NCBI GenBank assembly: GCA_049646585.1
Contig: JBARWC010000184.1
Span: 1 to 64,000, forward strand
Direction of reading: 5' to 3'
Length of the DNA stretch: 64,000 bases
Source of the DNA: G025836975 sp049646585
Lineage (GTDB): Bacteria > Pseudomonadota > Gammaproteobacteria > Burkholderiales > Burkholderiaceae_B
This document shows positions 1 to 8,616 of the stretch, in pieces. The notes under the pieces were generated by a model. That model was given only the letters and a program-made list of their open reading frames with translations, had not been told where the DNA came from and searched no databases. The position numbers were made by a program, and so were the translations under genes. How positions within the stretch are numbered: position 1 is the stretch's first letter; each line of letters starts with the position of its first letter.

Positions 1-820
1 GCATGGGCCAGGCCACGGTGCCCAGCGTGACCGTGGTGGCCACGCCCGACCCCGACGGGCCGCCCAGCAAGAAGGAAGCCAGCACCACGGTGCGCCCGGC
101 CCCCGCGGGCTTGCCGCCCATGGCCGAGAATGAGAAATCGATGTAGAACTTGCCGGCGCCCGAAAACTGCAGGAAGGCGCCGAAAATGGTGAACAGGATG
201 ATGAGCGACGAGGATACGTCGACCGCCACGCCGTAGATGCCTTCCAGGGTCATGTACATGAAGCCGACGATGCGGCCGATGTCGTAGCCTTTGTGCGTCC
301 AGGGATGCGGCAGGTAGGGCCCCAGGAAGGCATACAGCAGGAAGCAGATCGATATGGCGGGCAGGATCCAGCCTATGGTGCGGCGCATGGCCTCCAGCAC
401 CAGCAGGATAAGGGCCACACCGAAGAAGATATCCCAGGGATTGGGCCGCGTGTTGCGGTCGGTGAAGTCGTCGCCGCCCATGATCAGGTACACGACCATG
501 CCGATGGACAGCAGCGCGATCAGCCAGTCCCACCACATGATGCGGTGGCGGAAGCGCTTGCTGACGGGGAACATCAGGAAGCACAGGAACAGGACGAAGC
601 CCACGTGCACGGGCCGCAGGGTCTGTGTGGGCACGATGGAATACGCCGCATACATATGAAACAGCGACATGAAGACGGCGGCGGCCGTCAGGAATATCCC
701 CATCCAGCCGCCGATCCGGTTTGCCGCGCCTTCTTCCTCTTCGATGTATTCCTCGGCCTTGTGCAAGGCCTCTTCACTGACGGTGGTGGTGTTTGGATCC
801 GATTCGATGCGTTCGCTCAT
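1..820 (-). CDS. TRAP transporter permease, TAXI-associated 4TM/12TM fusion (partial, 3' end outside window)
   Basis: The gene starts at the ATG complementary to 818-820 and runs off the left edge; 273 codons are visible with no stop. The product is the fused small/large membrane component of a TAXI-type TRAP transporter, which imports organic anions using an ion gradient. The first ~35 residues are acidic and cytoplasmic, followed by hydrophobic segments at about 37-58, 72-90, 98-117, 133-170 and 200-225. The stretch LEAMRRTIGW and the later SGSGVATTVTLG segment are typical of this permease family. It lies directly downstream of a TAXI binding-protein gene on the same strand, separated by 112 bp that hold a terminator-like hairpin. 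The family call is firm; the substrate is unknown. Confidence 0.88.
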   Translation of the reverse strand, partial: MSERIESDPNTTTVSEEALHKAEEYIEEEEGAANRIGGWMGIFLTAAAVFMSLFHMYAAYSIVPTQTLRPVHVGFVLFLCFLMFPVSKRFRHRIMWWDWLIALLSIGMVVYLIMGGDDFTDRNTRPNPWDIFFGVALILLVLEAMRRTIGWILPAISICFLLYAFLGPYLPHPWTHKGYDIGRIVGFMYMTLEGIYGVAVDVSSSLIILFTIFGAFLQFSGAGKFYIDFSFSAMGGKPAGAGRTVVLASFLLGGPSGSGVATTVTLGTVAWPM

Positions 821-884
821 GCTTGTTGGGTCTCTTTAGATGAATCCGGCGTCGTTGCGCCGTTATGGGACTGGTGGCGAGCAG

Positions 885-916
885 AAAGAAAAACCCCAAC
901 CGCAAGCCGGTTGGGG
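885..916 (-). terminator. Hairpin with T-run between TAXI binding protein and permease genes
   Basis: On the minus strand a perfect 9-bp stem (CCCCAACCG at 894-902 against CGGTTGGGG at 908-916, 5-nt loop) is followed by TTTTTCTTT. It lies just after the stop of the binding-protein gene and before the permease start. It has the form of a Rho-independent terminator, but its place inside a two-gene unit suggests partial termination, giving more binding protein than permease. Confidence 0.75.
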
Positions 917-932
917 GTGGGGGGCGGGACGC

Positions 933-1895
933 TTAGTCGAGCTTGACGCCGCGTTCGGTGAAGTACTTGATGGCGCCCGGATGGAAAGGGATGGGCGAGG
1001 CAGCCGATTTTTGCTTTTCGAGTTTGAACTCGGCCGTGTCCTTGTGAACGGCAATCAGTTCGTCGCGGCTTTCGAAGATGGTCTTGACGATGTTGTAGGC
1101 GGTTTGGTCGCTCATTTTTTCGTTGGCGACCAGGATGTTCATGACCGTGGCCTGCTGGTTGTCGGCGTCCATGCCGCGATAGGTGGATTTCGGGATGGTG
1201 TCGGCGACGTAGAGGTTGCCGTACTTCTTGTTCATGGCCGGAACCAGGCTGGCGTTGTCTATCATCTTGAGCTTGGTGCCCGGGGTGTTGGCAAGGTCGG
1301 TGACGGCCGCGGTGGGCAGGCCGCCCACCCAGAAGAAGGCGTCGATCTTGTTGTCTTTGACGCCGTTGACCGATTCGGCGACGCTCAGGCGTTCACGTTT
1401 GACGTCCTTGTCTTTGTCCAGGCCCGCGGCTTCCAGCATGCGGAAGGCCATGACTTCGGTCGCGCTGCCGGGCGAGCCGGTGGAAATGTGCTTGCCTTTC
1501 AGGTCGGCCATGGTTTTGATGCCGCGCCCTTCCACCGTGACCACGTGCATGCGGTTCGGATACAGGATCATCAGGGTGCGCAGAGGCACCTTATGACCTT
1601 TGAATTTGTTCTCGCCCTTGTAGGCATCCTGGCCGGCGTCCGCCATGGACAGGCCGATGTAGGAGGTATCGCCGTCGATGAGCTTCAGGTTGTCGACCGA
1701 GCCGCCGGTGACTTCTGCCGTGGCTTCCATGCCGGGTACTTTCTTGGATAGGACCGAGGCGATGCCGCCGCCGATGGGGTAGTACACGCCGCCGGTGCCG
1801 CCCGTGGCGATGGAGATATTTTCAGCCGAGGCCGCTTGCACGGCGGCAAGCGAAAAGCACAACATAAAGGCCAACTGCTTTATTGAAGTTTTCAT
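933..1895 (-). CDS. TAXI family TRAP transporter solute-binding protein
   Basis: A 320-residue periplasmic binding protein. A Sec signal peptide occupies residues 1-24 (positive start, hydrophobic core, A-S-A cleavage site). The mature protein opens with the TAXI signature ISIATGGTGGVYYPIGGG (about residues 27-44), and a second family motif, HISTGSPGSATEVMAFRML, lies near the middle. It binds a small organic anion and delivers it to the permease encoded immediately downstream. The start is supported by TAGGAGACACT just before the ATG. A LysR gene lies 151 bp upstream on the same strand. The ligand cannot be read from the sequence. Confidence 0.93.
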   Translation of the reverse strand: MKTSIKQLAFMLCFSLAAVQAASAENISIATGGTGGVYYPIGGGIASVLSKKVPGMEATAEVTGGSVDNLKLIDGDTSYIGLSMADAGQDAYKGENKFKGHKVPLRTLMILYPNRMHVVTVEGRGIKTMADLKGKHISTGSPGSATEVMAFRMLEAAGLDKDKDVKRERLSVAESVNGVKDNKIDAFFWVGGLPTAAVTDLANTPGTKLKMIDNASLVPAMNKKYGNLYVADTIPKSTYRGMDADNQQATVMNILVANEKMSDQTAYNIVKTIFESRDELIAVHKDTAEFKLEKQKSAASPIPFHPGAIKYFTERGVKLD

Positions 1896-2046
1896 AGTGT
1901 CTCCTAGAACGCTGCTATTGATGCCGCGCGGTATGTTTTTTTATATGAGTTGTACGAGCAATTTGATGCCAGCCGCCGTGAGCCTTGCACAGGGTGTAAC
2001 CCGTGACTTGCCTCCCGTCAATTGGCGTTTACATGGTGGATGGCCC

Positions 2047-2919
2047 CTATACGTCGGTGAACAGCAAGTCCATGGCGGCGGCGGATTTTGCCGAACATAT
2101 GGCGACCAGGTCGAAGTCGGGCAGGTGGCGCGAGTCCGATATTTCCAGGAAGGTGACGCCGGGAAAATCCAGTGTGCGTATCCAGCTGGGCAGCAAGCCT
2201 ATGCCCATGCCGCCCGCCACGCAGGCCATGACGGTGAGGGTGCGGTTGGCGTGCATGTTGATTTTTACTTTATGGCCGGCCTTGCGCATGCCGTCGCTTA
2301 TGCCCGCATAGAAAACCGGCAACTGGTCTTGCGGATACATGATCAGGCCGACTTCGGCGATGCGGGCCAGGGTGATCTCAGACGGCATGTAGCGGGCCAG
2401 CGTGGTGGGCACCGCGGCGATCAGCTTGTCGCGGCGCAGGGTTTTCTCGTACATGTGGCCGCTTACATTGACTGGCGCATGCATCAGGCCGATGTCGACC
2501 ATGCCCAGTTCCAGGGCGGAGGCCAACTCGTCATTGCCCATTTCCTTCAGGGTGATTTCCAGGTCGGGGGCGTGGCGGCGCACATTGCGCAAGGCGTGGG
2601 GCAGAACGTCGAACAGGGCGGACGATACCAGCCCTATGGTGAGCGAACCGGCCAGGCCTTTGCGCGTGGCCCTGGCCTTGCGCGCGGCTTCGTCCAGGCG
2701 GAACAGGCCGCTTTTCACGTCGTCGGCGATGGCCAGGGCGGCCGCCGTGGGCAGGGCGCCGCTACGCGAGCGTTCGAAAAGCTTGACGCCCAGGCTTTTT
2801 TCCATGCGCGCAATGGACTGGCTGAGCGCGGGCTGGGCTACGCCCAACTGCTGCGCCGCCTGGCTGATGGCGCCATGCTCAAGCACCGCCAGGAAGTTTT
2901 TCAGTTGGCTGATTTCCAT
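2047..2919 (-). CDS. LysR family transcriptional regulator
   Basis: A 290-residue protein of normal LysR length. The N-terminal winged helix-turn-helix (residues 1-60) contains AISQAAQQLGVAQPALSQS, followed by the linker helix and a periplasmic-binding-like effector domain (about 90-290). It is divergent from an amidohydrolase-Bug operon with only 61 bp between the two starts, and upstream of a TAXI transporter on its own strand. LysR proteins usually act on the divergent neighbour, so the amidohydrolase operon is the likeliest target (inference). An inverted repeat at 2939-2964 in the shared promoter region is a candidate operator. Confidence 0.92.
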   Translation of the reverse strand: MEISQLKNFLAVLEHGAISQAAQQLGVAQPALSQSIARMEKSLGVKLFERSRSGALPTAAALAIADDVKSGLFRLDEAARKARATRKGLAGSLTIGLVSSALFDVLPHALRNVRRHAPDLEITLKEMGNDELASALELGMVDIGLMHAPVNVSGHMYEKTLRRDKLIAAVPTTLARYMPSEITLARIAEVGLIMYPQDQLPVFYAGISDGMRKAGHKVKINMHANRTLTVMACVAGGMGIGLLPSWIRTLDFPGVTFLEISDSRHLPDFDLVAICSAKSAAAMDLLFTDV

Positions 2920-2938
2920 AATCTAATGATATGCATAA

Positions 2939-2964
2939 ATATTGTTTTCATAATAGATCAATAT
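2939..2964. promoter_or_regulatory. Inverted repeat ATATTG-N14-CAATAT, candidate LysR operator
   Basis: The 61-bp AT-rich gap between the divergent LysR and amidohydrolase genes holds the perfect hexamer repeat ATATTG (2939-2944) and CAATAT (2959-2964). Position and symmetry fit a regulator site controlling both genes. It does not match the usual T-N11-A LysR spacing exactly, so the assignment is tentative. Confidence 0.35.
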
Positions 2965-2980
2965 AAATCAGCTCGCTAGA

Positions 2981-3850
2981 ATGCCTCGGATGACCATTGA
3001 TCGCAATACGCTCCAGGAAAGCCGGACCGCCGGTTTTCCGCCTATCGGCGGCATAGACAGCCATGCGCATGTCTTTGTGCCTGGCCTGCCGGTGGCGGCG
3101 CAGCGGCGCTATACGCCCGATTACGCGGCGCCGCTGGAGCAGTACCTGGAGCAACTGGATGAGCAGGGCTTGGCGTATGGCGTGCTGGTTCAACCCAGTT
3201 TCCTGGGCACCGACAATGCCTACATGCTGGATGCCTTGAGGCAGGCCAGGGGGCGTTGCCGCGGCGTTGCCGTGGTGGACCCCGATGCGGATCTTGGGTC
3301 GCTTCGGGCCATGGACGCTTGCGGCGTCACGGGGGCCAGGCTGAATCTGTTTGGCCGCCCTTTGCCGGATTTCACGCAGCCGGCTTGGCGGGAATTCTTC
3401 AAGAACCTGAACGTGCTGGGCTGGCACGTAGAGGTGCATTGCCCTTATCAACAACTGCCGCAGGTCATGCCGGGCCTGCTGCAAGGGGCGGACAGAATCG
3501 TGGTCGACCACCTTGGCCGCCCCGATTTCAAGCATGGTGTACAGCCCGATCAGTTGGCGTATTTGTGCGGCTTGGCGGCTTCCGGCCGCGTGTGGGTCAA
3601 ATTGTCGGCGGCATACCGGATTTGGCCGCGGGACTCGATCGAAGGCGCCGCGCCCGTCTTGCGGCACCTGATCGAATGTTTCGGGACCGGGCGTTTGATG
3701 TGGGGCAGCGACTGGCCCCATACGGAGCACGAGTCCTTCAATTCCATGCGCAAGTCGCTGCATTGGCTGATCGATGCCGTGGCAAGCCAGGAGGATCTGG
3801 CGGAAATCTTGCTGCATACCCCTAAATCGTTTTTTGGATTCTGGAAATGA
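2981..3850 (+). CDS. Amidohydrolase family protein (PDC/LigI-like TIM-barrel hydrolase)
   Basis: A 289-residue cytoplasmic enzyme of the amidohydrolase_2 / COG3618 group, which includes 2-pyrone-4,6-dicarboxylate lactonase and 4-sulfomuconolactone hydrolase. The barrel's first strand carries D26-S-H28-A-H30. A mid-protein segment reads VHCP, DHLGRP follows, and the last catalytic strand reads WGSDWPH with Asp244. Such enzymes usually hydrolyse lactones or aromatic-derived dicarboxylates. Its stop codon overlaps the ATG of a Bug binding protein (ATGA at 3847-3850), so the two are translationally coupled and probably handle the same compound. No strong ribosome-binding site precedes the first ATG; an in-frame ATG at 2990 is an alternative start. 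Confidence 0.85.
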   Translation: MPRMTIDRNTLQESRTAGFPPIGGIDSHAHVFVPGLPVAAQRRYTPDYAAPLEQYLEQLDEQGLAYGVLVQPSFLGTDNAYMLDALRQARGRCRGVAVVDPDADLGSLRAMDACGVTGARLNLFGRPLPDFTQPAWREFFKNLNVLGWHVEVHCPYQQLPQVMPGLLQGADRIVVDHLGRPDFKHGVQPDQLAYLCGLAASGRVWVKLSAAYRIWPRDSIEGAAPVLRHLIECFGTGRLMWGSDWPHTEHESFNSMRKSLHWLIDAVASQEDLAEILLHTPKSFFGFWK

Positions 3851-4845
3851 CCATGTTCGATACCAAGCACTCATTCAAGAAAGCCGCCCTGGCGGCCAAG
3901 CTCGCTTTGGGCGCCCTGGCCTTGGGCGGCGCCGCGGCGGCAAACGCCGCCTATCCCGACAAGCCCATCACCATGGTGGTCAGCTACCCTCCCGGCGGCA
4001 CCGTCGACCTGGTGGCGCGCCTGATTGCGCCCGAGCTGGAAAAAGAGCTTGGGAAGACCGTGATCGTCGACAACAAGGGCGGGGCCGGCGGCATGCTGGG
4101 CGGCGCTTATGTGTCGCGCGCCAAGCCGGACGGCTACACCATTTTGATGGACGCCTCCAACCATGCGCAGAACCCCGCCTTGCGCGACAAGATGACCTTC
4201 GACACCTTGAAGGATTTCGCGCCAGTCTCTCTGCTGATCAAGGTGCCCAACGTTCTGGTCGTGAACCCGTCTTCGTCGATCAAGACGGTGGCCGACGTCA
4301 AGGCCCAGGACAAGTCCAGCGAGCACACGCTTTACTACGCCTCGTCGGGCCCCGGCTCGGCCCAGCATCTGGCGGGGGAACTCTTCAACGTGCTGGCCGG
4401 TACGCAACTGATACACGTGCCCTACAAGGGCGGCGGCCCCGCCATGATAGACGTAATGGGCAACCAGGTTCCCATGATGTTCGCCAGCCTGGGCTCTTCG
4501 TGGACGCACATCAAGAGCGGCAAGCTGCGCGCCGTGGCGGTGGGCGGCAGCGAGCGGACCAAGCTGTTGCCGAATGTCCCGACCATTGCCGAGGAAGGCC
4601 TGGCGGGTTACGCCTCTTATGAATGGAATGCGATCTTCGCACCGGCCGGAACGCCCCAGGACATCCTGGATCGCTTGTCCTCCGCCTTTGCCAAGGTGCT
4701 GAAAGAGCCGGCCGTGCAGCAGCGCCTTGCCGACCTTGGCGCCGACGTCATCGGTTCCAATCCCGAGGAATTGCGCAGCTTCGTCCAGGGCGAAATCACC
4801 AAATGGAAGGGCGTGGCCGCCAAGGCCAAGATCTCGCTGGATTGA
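3847..4845 (+). CDS. Bug family (TctC-like) tripartite tricarboxylate transporter substrate-binding protein
   Basis: A 332-residue periplasmic binding protein. An N-terminal signal peptide of about 36 residues ends near ANA-AYPDKPI. Family hallmarks follow: YPPGGTVDLVARL near the start of the mature protein, GAGGMLGG, SRAKPDGYTIL and HVPYKGGGPA. The start overlaps the stop of the upstream amidohydrolase by ATGA; a second ATG three codons in is possible. No TctA or TctB membrane partners are nearby, which is common for Bug proteins in Alcaligenaceae. The coupled hydrolase suggests the ligand is a carboxylated substrate of that pathway. A strong terminator follows the gene. Confidence 0.93.
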   Translation: MTMFDTKHSFKKAALAAKLALGALALGGAAAANAAYPDKPITMVVSYPPGGTVDLVARLIAPELEKELGKTVIVDNKGGAGGMLGGAYVSRAKPDGYTILMDASNHAQNPALRDKMTFDTLKDFAPVSLLIKVPNVLVVNPSSSIKTVADVKAQDKSSEHTLYYASSGPGSAQHLAGELFNVLAGTQLIHVPYKGGGPAMIDVMGNQVPMMFASLGSSWTHIKSGKLRAVAVGGSERTKLLPNVPTIAEEGLAGYASYEWNAIFAPAGTPQDILDRLSSAFAKVLKEPAVQQRLADLGADVIGSNPEELRSFVQGEITKWKGVAAKAKISLD

Positions 4846-4861
4846 TGCCTGATCCAGCGCA

Positions 4862-4900
4862 AACGCCTTGCCGGCTGTCACCGCCGGCAAGGCGTTTTTT
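4862..4900 (+). terminator. Rho-independent terminator after the amidohydrolase-Bug operon
   Basis: A perfect 11-bp GC-rich stem (4864-4874 with 4884-4894, 9-nt loop) is followed directly by six T. It lies 17 bp after the Bug stop codon. Confidence 0.92.
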
Positions 4901-4950
4901 CATGGGCGGACGCCCGCTTGCGCCATGTGCGGCGCTGCGTGGGAGCGGGT

Positions 4951-5364
4951 TCAGTCGAACCTGACGATTTCGAAGGTCAGGCGGTCTTGCTCGTCGCGCG
5001 CCACGCTGTAGCCCAGGCGCTCGTTGATGGAGTTGTCAGGGTTGAAGGTCAGGATGGACGGCTTGATTTCTTCGAGTTCGCGCTCGGTCACGTAGACTGA
5101 ATTGCAGATGATGACTTCGTCGCCGCGCTGGCAGGTGCGGGCCGCGGCGCCGTTCAGGATGCAGCAGCGCGAGCCGCGCTCGCCGTAGATGACGTAGGTG
5201 CTGATGCGCGCACCCGAGTTCTTGTTCCAGATGTCCACGAACTCCATGGGGAGTATGCCGGCGGCTTCGCAGTGGTCGGGATCCAGGGTGATGGAACCGT
5301 GGTAGTCCAGATCGGCGCCGGTGACCCGTATGCCGTGTAGTTTGCCGCGTACAACTTTTCTCAC
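4951..5364 (-). CDS. panD: Aspartate 1-decarboxylase proenzyme
   Basis: Pyruvoyl-dependent enzyme making beta-alanine from L-aspartate for pantothenate and coenzyme A synthesis. The 137-residue product shows the PanD pattern: RGKLHGIRVTGADLDYHGS with the self-cleavage site Gly23-Ser24 (Ser becomes the pyruvoyl group), then the conserved STYVIYGERGSR and NGAAAR segments. It is slightly longer than the E. coli enzyme (126 residues). The start is GTG (complement of 5362-5364) preceded by AAGGAAAAAC. It is a lone gene, convergent with the Bug operon. panB lies about 10 kb away at 15940, and panC is not in the window. Confidence 0.93.
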   Translation of the reverse strand: MRKVVRGKLHGIRVTGADLDYHGSITLDPDHCEAAGILPMEFVDIWNKNSGARISTYVIYGERGSRCCILNGAAARTCQRGDEVIICNSVYVTERELEEIKPSILTFNPDNSINERLGYSVARDEQDRLTFEIVRFD

Positions 5365-5459
5365 GTTTTTCCTTTCAGGTGAGCTTGAATTAAGCCCGCC
5401 ATTTTAACGGCTGGGTGGGGCTCGGGCCGGCCTGGGGGCCCGGATGATTTGTAAATGCG

Positions 5460-6824
5460 TCAGGCGCGCAAGGGTTCCAGGGCGGCTTCCAGCGCCAGGC
5501 CCACACGCAATATATGGGCGTCGCGCATGGCCGGGCCGGCTATCATCAGGCCGACGGGGGCGGTGCCCGCGGGATGGCAGGGAATGGACAGCGCACAGCC
5601 GTCCAGGAAGTTGATCAGGGTCGGATTGCGCAAGATCAGCCCGTTGGCCTGGAAGTAGGCCTCGTCCGAAGCCTGCAAGGACTGGATGGTCGGCGCGACG
5701 ACGGGGACGGTGGGCATCAACAAGGCGTCGTAGTGGTCCAGCCGTGCCTGCACGGCCGATATCCATTCGGGCCGCCGCTGGATCAGTTCGATATAGTCGG
5801 CGGCCGAGATGTCTTTGCCGCGCGCGATGCGCGATGCGACGCGCGGGTCGTACTGCGCCGCTTTGCTCTGCAGCAGGTCTTTGTGCCAGGCCCAGGCTTC
5901 GGCGCACACCAGGCCCCCAAGACGATTGATGTGGGCCAGTTGCCCGAACTCGGGAAAGTCGACCGTATCGACCTGGGCGCCAAGGCGGCGGAGTTCTTGC
6001 AGCGTCTGCTGGAAGATACTGCTTACATGGTCGTCGGCGCCGTCCAGCACAAGCGAGGCGGGAACCGCGAAGCGCAGGCGGGCGGGCTCGGGCGCGGGGC
6101 CGACCTGCAAAGCTTGGCCAGACAGTACACCGTCCAGCGTGGCGCAGCAGGATACCGAGGCGGCCAGCGGGCCGATGGAGTCCAGGCTGAAGGACAGCGG
6201 CAGCGCGCCTTGGGCCGGCACGCGGCGGGCGGTGGGCTTGAAGCCGGCCAGCCCGCAGAATGCGGACGGAATGCGCACCGACCCGCCGGTATCGGTGCCT
6301 ATGGACGCGACGGACATGCCGTCTGCCACCGAGACGCCGGCGCCCGATGAGGAGCCGCCGGGAATCCGCCGGGTGGCGCGGTCCCAGGGGCTGGCAGGGG
6401 TGCCGTAGTGCGGATTGAGCCCCAGGCCCGAAAACGCGAACTCGGTCATATTGGTCTTGCCGACGATGATGGCGCCGGCATTGAGCAGGCGCTGCACCAC
6501 TACGGCGTTGCTGGAGGCGGCCGGAGCGCCCTTCAGGGCCGTGGACCCCGCCAGGGTGGTTTCGCCGGCGACATCGAAAAGGTCTTTGACGGAAATGGGC
6601 AAGCCTTCGATGGGGGAGCGGGCCAGGCCGGCGGCTCTCAGGATGTCGGATGCGCGCGCGGCGGCCAGCGCTTGGTCGTGATAGACCCGCGTGTAGGCCT
6701 TGGCGCCTTCGCCCGCCGCATCGTCGATGCGCGCCAGGGCGGCCTGGGTCAGGCTCAGCGAGGTGGACTGGCCGTGGGCCAGCGATTCTTGCAGTTGATC
6801 AAGAGTGGGCAGCATGGGGGTCAT
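5460..6824 (-). CDS. Amidase (amidase signature family, GatA-like)
   Basis: A 454-residue hydrolase with the Ser-cisSer-Lys triad of the amidase signature family: Lys80 in ISVKDLFDV, the GGSSSG loop at 156-161, and the nucleophile Ser182 in TDTGGSVRIP. The start is taken at 6824 (MTPMLPTLDQ), because upstream in-frame codons read into the preceding gene and look non-coding; 6815 is an alternative ATG. It follows the DapA-like gene by 14 bp on the same strand, so the two form an operon. There is no gatB/gatC context, so this is probably a catabolic amidase rather than a Glu-tRNA amidotransferase subunit. The substrate is unknown. Confidence 0.88.
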   Translation of the reverse strand: MTPMLPTLDQLQESLAHGQSTSLSLTQAALARIDDAAGEGAKAYTRVYHDQALAAARASDILRAAGLARSPIEGLPISVKDLFDVAGETTLAGSTALKGAPAASSNAVVVQRLLNAGAIIVGKTNMTEFAFSGLGLNPHYGTPASPWDRATRRIPGGSSSGAGVSVADGMSVASIGTDTGGSVRIPSAFCGLAGFKPTARRVPAQGALPLSFSLDSIGPLAASVSCCATLDGVLSGQALQVGPAPEPARLRFAVPASLVLDGADDHVSSIFQQTLQELRRLGAQVDTVDFPEFGQLAHINRLGGLVCAEAWAWHKDLLQSKAAQYDPRVASRIARGKDISAADYIELIQRRPEWISAVQARLDHYDALLMPTVPVVAPTIQSLQASDEAYFQANGLILRNPTLINFLDGCALSIPCHPAGTAPVGLMIAGPAMRDAHILRVGLALEAALEPLRA

Positions 6825-6838
6825 TTGGCGGTGGATGG

Positions 6839-7750
6839 CTAGGCGGCCGGTTGCGGATCGAAGTCGGCCAGTGTTTCGACGACGGCGCGCACTCGGTCGC
6901 GGTCTTGTTTGGACAGTGGCAGGATGGGCAGCGGCGGTTCGCAGTGTGTCAGATCCAGGCAATGGGCGGCGGCGTAGGTGACGCGCAGGCTGGTGAGCTG
7001 GCGGTACAGGATCCACAGAGGTTCCATGGCCGCGTTCAGCGATCGTGCCAGCTCGGCCTGGCCGGCTTGTGCGGCGCGCACGATGGCCAGGCACTGCTTG
7101 GGGAAGATGCCGCCGGCGACGCTGTACCAGGCTTGCCCGCCGACAAGCAGGGCTTCGGCCGCGTTCCAGTCGCCGCTGTAGCCCAGCGAAAAATCGGCCG
7201 GCACGCGTGCCTTGAGGTCAGCATGCTGCTGGGCGACTTTGGCGGGATCGGGCACCGGGTTCTTGGCGCCGATGACGCCGGGCAGGGCGCTGAGCCGGCC
7301 GATGAGTTCGGGGCTGAATGTGAAGTGCGTGGTGCCGGGATTGTTGTAGATGCAGATGGGGATGTCCAACTGCGCGGCCACGGTTTCAAAGAGTTTGAAA
7401 ACCTCAGTATCCGACAAGGGTGTATAGGAAACGGGAGCCAGCAGAACCGCGGCGGCGCCGGCTTCCTGGGCGTCGCGACCCAGTGCCAGGACGTCGTCGG
7501 TGCGCAATGCGCCGATGCCGGCCATGAGAGGGACGGGACCGGCAAGCGCCGCTGCCGCCTGGATGGCGCGGCGCCGCTCCTGGCGGCTCAGGTAGGCATA
7601 GGTGCCGGTGCTGCCCAGCACGCAAATGGAGTCGACTTCGGCGTCTCGAAGCCGGGCGACCAGGCCGCCTAGCGCCTGGGTATCGACGACGCCGTCCGGG
7701 CTGGCCGGAGTGATCGGAAAAGCGGACAGCCCTTGCAATAGCGAATTCAT
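6839..7750 (-). CDS. DapA-like dihydrodipicolinate synthase / N-acetylneuraminate lyase family aldolase
   Basis: A 303-residue class I aldolase of the DapA/NanA superfamily. The Schiff-base lysine is Lys163 in VIGAKNPVPD and the conserved tyrosine is Tyr135 in CIYNNPGTT. The N-terminal AFPITPASPDGVVD and LGSTGTYAYLS segments match the usual TP and GSTGE motifs, although the second motif reads GSTGT. That change, and the operon with an amidase, suggest a catabolic aldolase or hydratase rather than the lysine-biosynthetic enzyme (inference). TTTGGAGCC about 10 bp before the ATG supports the start. The gene is divergent from the TerC-like gene. Confidence 0.88.
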   Translation of the reverse strand: MNSLLQGLSAFPITPASPDGVVDTQALGGLVARLRDAEVDSICVLGSTGTYAYLSRQERRRAIQAAAALAGPVPLMAGIGALRTDDVLALGRDAQEAGAAAVLLAPVSYTPLSDTEVFKLFETVAAQLDIPICIYNNPGTTHFTFSPELIGRLSALPGVIGAKNPVPDPAKVAQQHADLKARVPADFSLGYSGDWNAAEALLVGGQAWYSVAGGIFPKQCLAIVRAAQAGQAELARSLNAAMEPLWILYRQLTSLRVTYAAAHCLDLTHCEPPLPILPLSKQDRDRVRAVVETLADFDPQPAA

Positions 7751-7902
7751 GTTGTTGCGGCTCCAAAGATTCCCAGGGCGGCATCATGGGTATTCCCGAT
7801 CTTGCCTCTGGCCTGGATGTAGGATGGAAATATATCGTAATGCGATCAAGCTTGCGGGCGCCCATTCACGTCCGCGCGTCCTTATAAGTTGGAGCCAGGG
7901 CC

Positions 7903-8616
7903 ATGGAGTTTTTGGAGAACCTAAGCTGGATAACCGTATTCCAGATCATCATGGTAGATGTTTTACTGGGCGGGGACAACGCCGTGGTGATTGCGCTGGC
8001 CTGTCGCAATTTGGCGCCCGAACGCCGACTCAAAGGCATCTTGTGGGGCACGGGCGGGGCGATCGCGCTGCGGGTACTGCTGATCATTTTCGCGCTGACT
8101 TTGCTGGAGCTTCCTTTCGTCAAGGTGGTGGGCGGCCTTCTGCTCTTATGGATAGGCGTGAAGCTTATGGTGGGTGACGATGAAACCGGCGATATCCAGG
8201 GCGGCAGCTCGCTGCTTTCGGCCATCAAGACCATTATCCTCGCCGACTTCGTCATGAGCCTGGACAACGTGGTGGCCATTGCCGGCGCGGCGCAAAGCGC
8301 GCATGCCGACCATCAGGTGGTGCTGATCATCTTCGGCCTGCTGGTCAGCGTCCCCATCATTATCTGGGGCAGCACCTTGTTGCTGAAGCTGCTGGATCGT
8401 TTTCCCATTATCGTGACGTTCGGAGCGGGCTTGCTGGGGTGGATCGCCGCCGGCATGCTGATCACCGATGTGGCCGTCGAAAGCCGTTTCGGCCAACTGG
8501 ATAGCCCGACCAAGATCGCCATCGGCATCGCCGGCGCCGTGTTCGTGGTGGCGGTGGGCTATTGGCTGGCATCGCGCCGCCACGCTGCCGCCCCGGCCAA
8601 GCAGGAATCCGCCTGA
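7903..8616 (+). CDS. TerC family (YjbE-type) integral membrane protein
   Basis: A 237-residue, seven-or-so-helix inner-membrane protein. The first helices carry the family's acidic metal-site motifs: DVLLGGDNAVVIALA (about 19-33) and later LADFVMSLDNVVAIAGAA. TerC/YjbE/Alx proteins export metals such as manganese and help metalate secreted proteins. GGAGCCAGGGCC lies just before the ATG. No manganese riboswitch was recognised in the 150-bp leader. The gene stands alone. Confidence 0.9.
   Translation: MEFLENLSWITVFQIIMVDVLLGGDNAVVIALACRNLAPERRLKGILWGTGGAIALRVLLIIFALTLLELPFVKVVGGLLLLWIGVKLMVGDDETGDIQGGSSLLSAIKTIILADFVMSLDNVVAIAGAAQSAHADHQVVLIIFGLLVSVPIIIWGSTLLLKLLDRFPIIVTFGAGLLGWIAAGMLITDVAVESRFGQLDSPTKIAIGIAGAVFVVAVGYWLASRRHAAAPAKQESA

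Noticed and set aside
7751..7902. Manganese (yybP-ykoY) riboswitch before the TerC-like gene
   Set aside because: I looked for the conserved loop sequences and did not find them.
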